From Mongoliimonas terrestris (GTDB lineage: Bacteria; Pseudomonadota; Alphaproteobacteria; Rhizobiales; Pleomorphomonadaceae), in contig NZ_MSIG01000004.1 of assembly GCF_001927285.1 (NCBI RefSeq), positions 62,001-126,000 of the forward strand: a stretch of DNA of 64,000 nucleotides, given 5' to 3'. Positions 58,961-64,000 of this stretch are shown here, piece by piece. A model generated the notes under the pieces. That model saw nothing but the letters and a program-made list of their open reading frames with translations. It had not been told where the DNA came from and searched no databases. The translations under genes were made by a program, and so were the position numbers. Numbering within the stretch: the stretch's first letter is position 1; every line of letters starts with the position of its first letter.

Positions 58961-59404
58961 ACGGCCCGGTTCCGGGACGGGGACGCCGCGGCGCGTGCCT
59001 CAACCCAAGGGCGCGATGGCGCAACGCACACGCACCTCAAGTCGATCATGGTTAACCAATGTCTTACAAATCGTCTTGCGGGCGGCGGCGCGATCGCACG
59101 AACGGGCGCGCTGCGTTTTCGTTCTCAAGTATTTCTACGTAGTCTTTGTGAGATTTCGCAATCTGGGCCGAAATGGTTCACCGGTGACCCACGAACAGCG
59201 TCGGTTTGACTAAATTCCGATCTCTCTTCACGGTAAATCTGACGATGAGATCAGCGGGTGGAAAGCATCGGGCAACATAAACCGACGATCCTGTCAGCGA
59301 GGACAGGCAACGTTCGGGAGGATTCGGGGCCATGCGGAAAGGCCGCGCGGCACCTTCCGGACTGGTCGTGCCTGGGCCAGACAGTCGACCGGGGCAAGGG
59401 ATTC
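58961..59404. other. Intergenic region before the globin-type chemoreceptor
   Basis: A 444-base gap with an AT-richer stretch from about 59035 to 59240, likely promoter sequence for the chemoreceptor. It contains a GGTTAACC palindrome at about 59050-59057 (only half of a CtrA box). No gene is seen. Confidence 0.45.
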
Positions 59405-60745
59405 ATGAACACCATCGATGTGACTCGCCAGCTGCGCGCATTCAGGATCGGACAACCGGAAATCGCGGTGCTCAAGTCGCTGGCACCGACGCTGCAAGCG
59501 GAACTGGAAGGCATTCTGGTGGAGAGCCGGAAGCACTTTGCCGACTGGCCCGATGTGGTGACGGCCTTGTCGGCGCCGGCCATGCACCGGGCGCGCTACG
59601 ATCACTGGATGCGCGCCGCCACGGGGTCGTTCGACCAGGAGTTCGTCAACTCGGCGCTCCGCTTCGCGACGGCCTTCGTGGAGCAGAAGATCCCGGCCCA
59701 TTCCATCGTGCTCTGCCACAACGCGGTGCTCGACGTGACCACCCGGAAGCTGAACGCCAAGCGGCCGCGGGGCGCGTTCGGGCGGACCACCAGTGCCATG
59801 AAGGACCATGACACGCTGCTCGACGCTCTCGGCCGCGCCGCCTGGCTGGACGTGGAGGTGCTGATGGAGGCCTACGCGATCGCCGCGGCGGCCGAGCGCA
59901 GCCGCATGCTGGAAGGGCTTGCCGCCGGGTTCGAGCAGGCCGTGGGAACGGTGGTGGAGGGCATCGCGACCGCCTCGAACGGCCTCAAGATGACGGCCCA
60001 GACCATGTCGGCGAGCGCCCAGCAGGCCCTGGCGCAATCGTCCGCCGTGGCGGCCTCCTCGGAGGAGGCGTCGGCCAACGTGGCGACCGTGGCGTCGGCT
60101 TCGGAGGAACTGGCCTCGTCCATCAACGAGATCGGCCGTCAGGTGGACGATGCCGCCAAGGTGGCGCTGAAGGCGACGGGCGACGCGGAGCGGACCGCGA
60201 CGCAGATCCGCGAACTGTCGAACGCCGCCCAGCGTATCGGCGAGGTGGTGGAGCTCATCAACAACATCGCCGCCCAGACCAACCTGCTGGCGCTGAACGC
60301 CACCATCGAGGCGGCCCGCGCGGGCGAGGCCGGCAAGGGCTTCGCGGTGGTGGCCGCCGAGGTGAAGCAGCTGGCCGACCAGACCGCCAAGGCGACGTCC
60401 AACATCGCCACGCAGATCACCGGGATCCAGTCGTCCACTACGGACAGCGTCACGGCGATCACGGAGATCAGCGGCGTGATCTCGCAGCTGAAGGACATCT
60501 CCACCAGCATCGCCTCGGCGGTGGAGCAGCAGGGCGCCGCGACGCGCGAAATCGCCCAGAACGTCAATCAGGCGTCCCGCGGGACCGAGGACGTGTCCAA
60601 CAACATCACCGGGGTGTCGAAGGCGGCAAGCGAAGCCGCGACCGCCTCCAAGGACGTGCTGACCTCGTCGCAGACCCTGGCCACCCAGGCCGAACGGCTG
60701 CGCACGGAGGTGACGCGCTTCCTCTCCACGGTGAGAGCCGCCTGA
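59405..60745 (+). CDS. Globin-coupled soluble chemoreceptor lacking the proximal heme histidine
   Basis: A 446-residue soluble protein. An N-terminal protoglobin-like domain (about 10-155) is followed by a chemoreceptor signalling domain (about 180-440) with hairpin tip [20 protein letters not shown]. In the globin domain the HW motif (H67-W68) and following spacing match HemAT-type sensors. The position that should be the proximal heme histidine is Phe91 (ATAFVEQK). A histidine at 99 is out of register. Heme binding is therefore doubtful. ATG 59405 has AAGGGATTC upstream. Confidence 0.85.
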   Translation: MNTIDVTRQLRAFRIGQPEIAVLKSLAPTLQAELEGILVESRKHFADWPDVVTALSAPAMHRARYDHWMRAATGSFDQEFVNSALRFATAFVEQKIPAHSIVLCHNAVLDVTTRKLNAKRPRGAFGRTTSAMKDHDTLLDALGRAAWLDVEVLMEAYAIAAAAERSRMLEGLAAGFEQAVGTVVEGIATASNGLKMTAQTMSASAQQALAQSSAVAASSEEASANVATVASASEELASSINEIGRQVDDAAKVALKATGDAERTATQIRELSNAAQRIGEVVELINNIAAQTNLLALNATIEAARAGEAGKGFAVVAAEVKQLADQTAKATSNIATQITGIQSSTTDSVTAITEISGVISQLKDISTSIASAVEQQGAATREIAQNVNQASRGTEDVSNNITGVSKAASEAATASKDVLTSSQTLATQAERLRTEVTRFLSTVRAA

Positions 60746-60894
60746 CCGGTCACGGGCAAGCGAGTCGGACGCGATGCGGCGGGACGCGCAGGGAGCGCGT
60801 CCCGCCGCAGGTGTTTTGGGAGGGAGGGGGTGCGGGGAGCGCGTGCGGGCGGGCGATCCGGGCGGTGGGTTGGGGGGAGGGCTGTGGCCGGGGA

Positions 60895-61827
60895 AATGCG
60901 TGGGTGATCCGGCTGAACCGGACCATGACGAGCGGGGGCGGGTGGGGAGACGGGGGAGGCGGCTGGTCGGGGGGGAAGTGTCGTGGGTTCGGCGCGGAGT
61001 CCACCGTTCGCCGGCAGGATGCGAAGGGGATGGCGCGGGTGCCGCGCTCGTCATGGTCCGCGCAGGCGGACCACCCACGCTTTTCGGCGGGGGTGGGCGC
61101 CGTGACTGTGCGGAATGCGTGGGTGGTCCGGCTGAACCGGACCATGACGAGCGGGGGCGGGTGGGGAGACGGGGGGAGGGCGGCTGGTCGTGGTGGGGGG
61201 TGAGCGTTGTGGGCTCGGCACGGAGTCCACCGTTCGCCGGCAGGATGCGAAGGGGATGGCGCGGGCGCCGCGATCGTCATGGTCCGCGCAGGCGGACCAC
61301 CCACGCTTTTCGGCGGGGGTGGGCGCCGTGACTGTGCGGAATGCGTGGGTGGTCCGGCTGAACCGGACCATGACGAGCGGGGGCGGGTGGGGAGACGGGG
61401 GGAGGGCGGCTGGTCGTGGTGGGGGGTGAGCGTTGTGGGCTCGGCACGGAGTCCACCGTTCGCCGGCAGGATGCGAAGGGGATGGCGCGGGGGCCTCGAC
61501 CGTCATGGTCCGCGCAGGCGGACCACCCACGCTTTTTGGCGGGGGTGGGCGCCGTGACTGTGCGGAATGCGTGGGTGGTCCGGCTGAACCGGACCATGAC
61601 GAGCGGGGGCGGGTGGGGAGACGGGGGGAGGGCGGCTGGTCGTGGTGGGGGGTGAGCGTTGTGGGCTCGGCACGGAGTCCACCGTTCGCCGGCAGGATGC
61701 GAAGGGGATGGCGCGGGCGCCGCGATCGTCATGGTCCGCGCAGGCGGACCACCCACGCTTTTCGGCGGGGGTGGGCGCCGTGACTGTGCGGAATGCGTGG
61801 GTGGTCCGGCTGAACCGGACCATGACG
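60895..61827. repeat. Tandem array of a 226-bp unit, about four copies
   Basis: The phrase ATGCGTGGGTGrTCCGG begins units at 60895, 61115, 61341, 61567 and 61793. The last three complete units are exactly 226 bases apart and almost identical; the first is 220 bases and more diverged. Each unit contains an inverted-repeat segment (GGTCCGCGCAGGCGGACC... / ...GGTCCGGCTGAACCGGACC, ending CCATGAC) also found singly at 33320-33414. Open frames within the array on both strands repeat with it and lack normal ribosome sites. They are not genes. The array fills most of the 1,249-base gap between two chemoreceptor genes. Confidence 0.9.
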
Positions 61828-61875
61828 GTTGGAGGTTCCGGAGTTTCAAGTCCGATGCGCGACTTTGCCGAACCG

Positions 61876-61980
61876 CGACTGCCGAAGCCCGACTGCCGAA
61901 GCCCGACTCCCGAAGCCCGACTGCCGAAGCCCGACTGCCGAACCCCGACCGCCGAAGCCCGAATCCCGACTGCCGAAGCC
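61876..61980. repeat. 14-bp tandem repeat (CGACTGCCGAAGCC)
   Basis: Four exact or near-exact 14-base units, then degenerate ones, between the 226-bp array and the 3' end of the next chemoreceptor gene (the stop codon is at 61995, minus strand). Likely a slippage-generated minisatellite. Confidence 0.8.
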
Positions 61981-61994
61981 CCCCTGCCGCCCGC

Positions 61995-63473
61995 TCACTC
62001 CCGCTTCAGATACGTCTCGATGCGGGCGTTCGCCTGGTTGGCGGTCTGGACTTCGGCGATCACGCCGGAGACCTGGACGGCGGAGGCGATGGTGGAGGCG
62101 GCGGCCTGGTTGACGCCGCCGATCAGGGAGACGACCTCCTGGGTGGCGGCCTGCTGCTCCTCCATGGCGCCGGCGACCGCGGTGGTGAACTCGCGGATCT
62201 TGCCGATCACCTCGCTGACGTTGGTGTTGGCGGTGACGGCGGCGGCGGTGTCGGTCTGGATGGCGACGATCTGGGCGCGGATCTGTTCGGTGGCGCGGGC
62301 GGTCTGCTCGGAGAGCGCCTTCACCTCGGCGGCCACCACGGCGAACCCCTTGCCGGATTCGCCGGCGCGGGCGGCCTCGATGGTGGCGTTGAGGGCCAGA
62401 AGCTTGGTCTGTTCGGCGATCGCCTCGATGAGGCCGGTGAACTCGGTGATGCGCGCGCTGTTGGTGGAGAGGCTACTCATGCGCTCGGTGCAGAGCCGGG
62501 CCTGGTGCTCGGCGTCCTCGCTGACGCGGGCGGTCTCGTTCATGCGCAGGTTGATCTCGCGGATGGAGGCGCTCATCTCCTCGGCGGCGGCCGACACGGC
62601 GGAGGACTTGGACTGGGCGTCGCGGGCGACGGCGCCGAGTTCGCCGGACGCCTTCTCCAGGCTGGCGGCGACGCCGTTCATGGTGCTGACGATCTGGCCC
62701 ACGTCCTCGGCGATCTTGACCCGGTCGGTGACGATCGACCAGGTGAGCATGGGGCCGACATAGCGCCCGTCCGGACCGGTGATGGGCGAGACGTTGAGTT
62801 CCAGATGCTCCGGCCCGACGGTGATGACCGTCTTGTGGGGGAGCGCCCGGGTGCCCTCGCCGACCATGGCGCGCTGGTGCTCCGGCCGCTTGTGGAAGAC
62901 GTCGATGGACGTGCCCATCATGTTGTCGGCCTTCACCGGCAGGTGTTGTTCGATGCGCTTCAGCGTCTCCTTGCTGGTGCCGTTGACGTAGTTGATCCGG
63001 TAGGTCTTCGGATCGCAGGTCATGACGTTGACCGGCATCTTGTCGACCATCTGGAGGAGGCGGGCGGCCTCCTGGTCGGCGCGCACCTTGGCGGTGACGA
63101 TCTGCCAGACGAGGACGGCGCGGCTGTAGAAGCCCCGGGCGTCGCGCAGGGCCGCGATGTCGAGCTCCAGGATCTCCTCGCCGAGATTGATGGTGGCCTT
63201 GTGCGGCAGGTTCGCCGGGTTGGCCAGCATGGTCCGCTGGTGGCTCGGATTGCGGTGGAAAATGTCGATCGAGGTGCCGACGATGGCCTTCGGGTCCACC
63301 TTGATGAGGTGGCGGATGCGCTCCAGCATCGCGAGCGACGCCGGGTTGGCGTAGTCGATGATGAAGTCGGTCGGCCGGCAGGTCATCACCGCCACCGGCA
63401 AGGCGTCGGCAACCCCGCGGAAGTGAGTGGGAGACAGTCGATCCGAGGTGGAACGGAAGCTGAGGAGCGACAT
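61995..63473 (-). CDS. Soluble chemoreceptor with duplicated PAS domains
   Basis: A 492-residue protein with no transmembrane segment. Two tandem PAS domains (about 20-130 and 140-255) are clear duplicates: [18 protein letters not shown] in the first answers [18 protein letters not shown] in the second. A signalling domain (about 290-485, with [20 protein letters not shown]) follows. Such aerotaxis-type receptors often sense redox or oxygen through a cofactor in the PAS pocket; that is inference. The start at 63473 is preferred over a GTG at 63554. It is convergent with the globin-type receptor across the repeat array. Confidence 0.87.
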   Translation of the reverse strand: MSLLSFRSTSDRLSPTHFRGVADALPVAVMTCRPTDFIIDYANPASLAMLERIRHLIKVDPKAIVGTSIDIFHRNPSHQRTMLANPANLPHKATINLGEEILELDIAALRDARGFYSRAVLVWQIVTAKVRADQEAARLLQMVDKMPVNVMTCDPKTYRINYVNGTSKETLKRIEQHLPVKADNMMGTSIDVFHKRPEHQRAMVGEGTRALPHKTVITVGPEHLELNVSPITGPDGRYVGPMLTWSIVTDRVKIAEDVGQIVSTMNGVAASLEKASGELGAVARDAQSKSSAVSAAAEEMSASIREINLRMNETARVSEDAEHQARLCTERMSSLSTNSARITEFTGLIEAIAEQTKLLALNATIEAARAGESGKGFAVVAAEVKALSEQTARATEQIRAQIVAIQTDTAAAVTANTNVSEVIGKIREFTTAVAGAMEEQQAATQEVVSLIGGVNQAAASTIASAVQVSGVIAEVQTANQANARIETYLKRE

Positions 63474-63692
63474 CGACGGAGTATCCGAGGCTTGGAGGGG
63501 ATCGACCGTCGTCTTGCGACCTCGGCCGGCAGGTGTCTTCCCGCCGAGGTCCACTATGTTTGCGCGGAGTGAAGATTCAGTTGATATTAATCACAAATCC
63601 TATAGTGCCAACATATACGTCAATGCTGTCGATCCAGGTGCGTGGTTGGCGCGTAGACCTCGGGTATTGACACCTGAGGGAGGCCAGTTCCC

Positions 63693-63866
63693 ATGCCGGA
63701 GACCTACAGACATTCCATGCCGAGCAATGCGCAGCAGGCGCGCCAGGACGGCATCGCGCGCCAGTTCGAAACGGTGAACGCCGTCTCGCACACGATCAGC
63801 AGTCTCGCCGAGGATTATCGACGCCTGGCACGCCGCCTGGCCACGATGAAGATCACCGACGTCTAG
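63693..63866 (+). CDS. Small 57-residue protein, family not recognised
   Basis: A 57-residue protein (opening MPETYRHSMPSNAQQARQDG; later QFETVNAVSHTISSLAEDYR), predicted helical and basic at the C-terminus. It has a good GGGAGG ribosome site 8-10 bases before the ATG. Codon use matches the surrounding genes. A possible promoter (TTGATA, 14 bases, TATAGT) lies upstream at about 63570-63596 but with short spacing. No function proposed. It is divergent from the double-PAS chemoreceptor gene; nothing coding is seen after it up to the window end. Confidence 0.6.
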   Translation: MPETYRHSMPSNAQQARQDGIARQFETVNAVSHTISSLAEDYRRLARRLATMKITDV

Positions 63867-64000
63867 GCCGGACCCGGGCCCTGCGGCCCGGCCAGTGCGC
63901 GATCGCGGGACGGGACGGCGAAGCCGGTCCCCATCGCGGACTTGACTGGTTCTGGCGATGCGCGCCGCCGCCCCGGTGTCCGGACGGGTCCCACGCACGG

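Noticed and set aside
59050..59066. CtrA box upstream of the globin-type receptor
   Set aside because: GGTTAACC gives one half-site but the second half (CTTAC) matches poorly; not listed as a site.
60895..61827. CRISPR array
   Set aside because: Whole 226-base units are near identical with no short repeat/variable spacer pattern, and no cas genes are present.
61051..61849. Repeated open frames of 79-190 codons on both strands of the tandem array
   Set aside because: They repeat with the 226-bp unit, lack plausible ribosome sites and have low-complexity products. They are a by-product of a GC-rich repeat without stop codons.
63870..63895. Intrinsic terminator after the 57-residue protein
   Set aside because: A GC hairpin (GGGCC/GGCCC) exists but without a T-run; evidence too weak.

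Overview
The window is a high-GC (roughly 70% by eye) chromosomal segment of an alphaproteobacterium, most likely of the order Hyphomicrobiales (Rhizobiales). The indicators are the split three-gene proton-translocating transhydrogenase (pntAA/pntAB/pntB), a small aa3-type cytochrome oxidase subunit IV, the cell-cycle factors RcdA and TrcR (DUF1013), a tolQRAB-pal-cpoB-tilS-ftsH cluster, OpgC, and several TTAA-N7-TTAA(C) sites that match the CtrA box. Almost everything is chromosomal housekeeping. I saw no tRNA, rRNA, CRISPR array, integrase or transposase.

Layout. 1-6.4 kb: the 3' end of an ECF sigma gene with its RskA-type anti-sigma gene, a less GC-rich GIY-YIG protein gene that looks acquired, a DUF3429 membrane protein, a flavin amine oxidase and a DUF882 (M15-like) cell-wall protein. 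6.6-10.2 kb: an L,D-transpeptidase and a sigma-54 response regulator. 10.4-17.3 kb: a dispersed repeat, an M3 oligopeptidase, a DUF3445 heme oxidase, a GGDEF protein, an ABC1 kinase and an NTF2-like protein with an acidic tail. 17.7-21 kb: oxidase subunit IV and the transhydrogenase operon. 21-26.2 kb: TPR proteins, rpsU, purEK and two divergent DUF465 proteins. 26.3-34.5 kb: OpgC, a TauE/SafE permease, propionyl-CoA synthetase, an MFS transporter divergent from its probable TetR regulator, TrcR and a quinone oxidoreductase. 34.6-38.3 kb: DUF1192, a candidate small RNA behind a perfect CtrA box, rcdA, rpmE and an MsbA-like ABC exporter. 38.4-56.4 kb, mostly minus strand: the ruvCA, ruvB, ybgC, tolQRAB-pal-cpoB, tilS and ftsH series. 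It is interrupted by a frameshifted chemoreceptor gene, a pyruvyltransferase-like/ELM1-like pair and a membrane protein. 56.7-64 kb: a second TauE/SafE protein, a PAS-PAS-HTH regulator, a globin-type soluble chemoreceptor lacking the expected heme ligand, a four-copy 226-bp tandem array, a soluble double-PAS chemoreceptor and a 57-residue unrecognised protein.

Themes. Envelope maintenance (Tol-Pal, L,D-transpeptidase, DUF882, OpgC, MsbA-like), cell-cycle control (RcdA, TrcR, FtsH, putative CtrA sites) and signalling (three chemoreceptors, GGDEF, PAS-HTH, sigma-54 regulator) dominate. The most novel candidate is a compact four-hairpin RNA at about 35000-35096. It has a Rho-independent terminator, a loop carrying CCUCCC, and a perfect CtrA box placed where a -35 element would be, and it lies just upstream of rcdA. 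The other notable items are the one-base frameshift in a chemoreceptor gene, the ligand-less globin sensor, and a dispersed inverted-repeat element that has been amplified into the tandem array.
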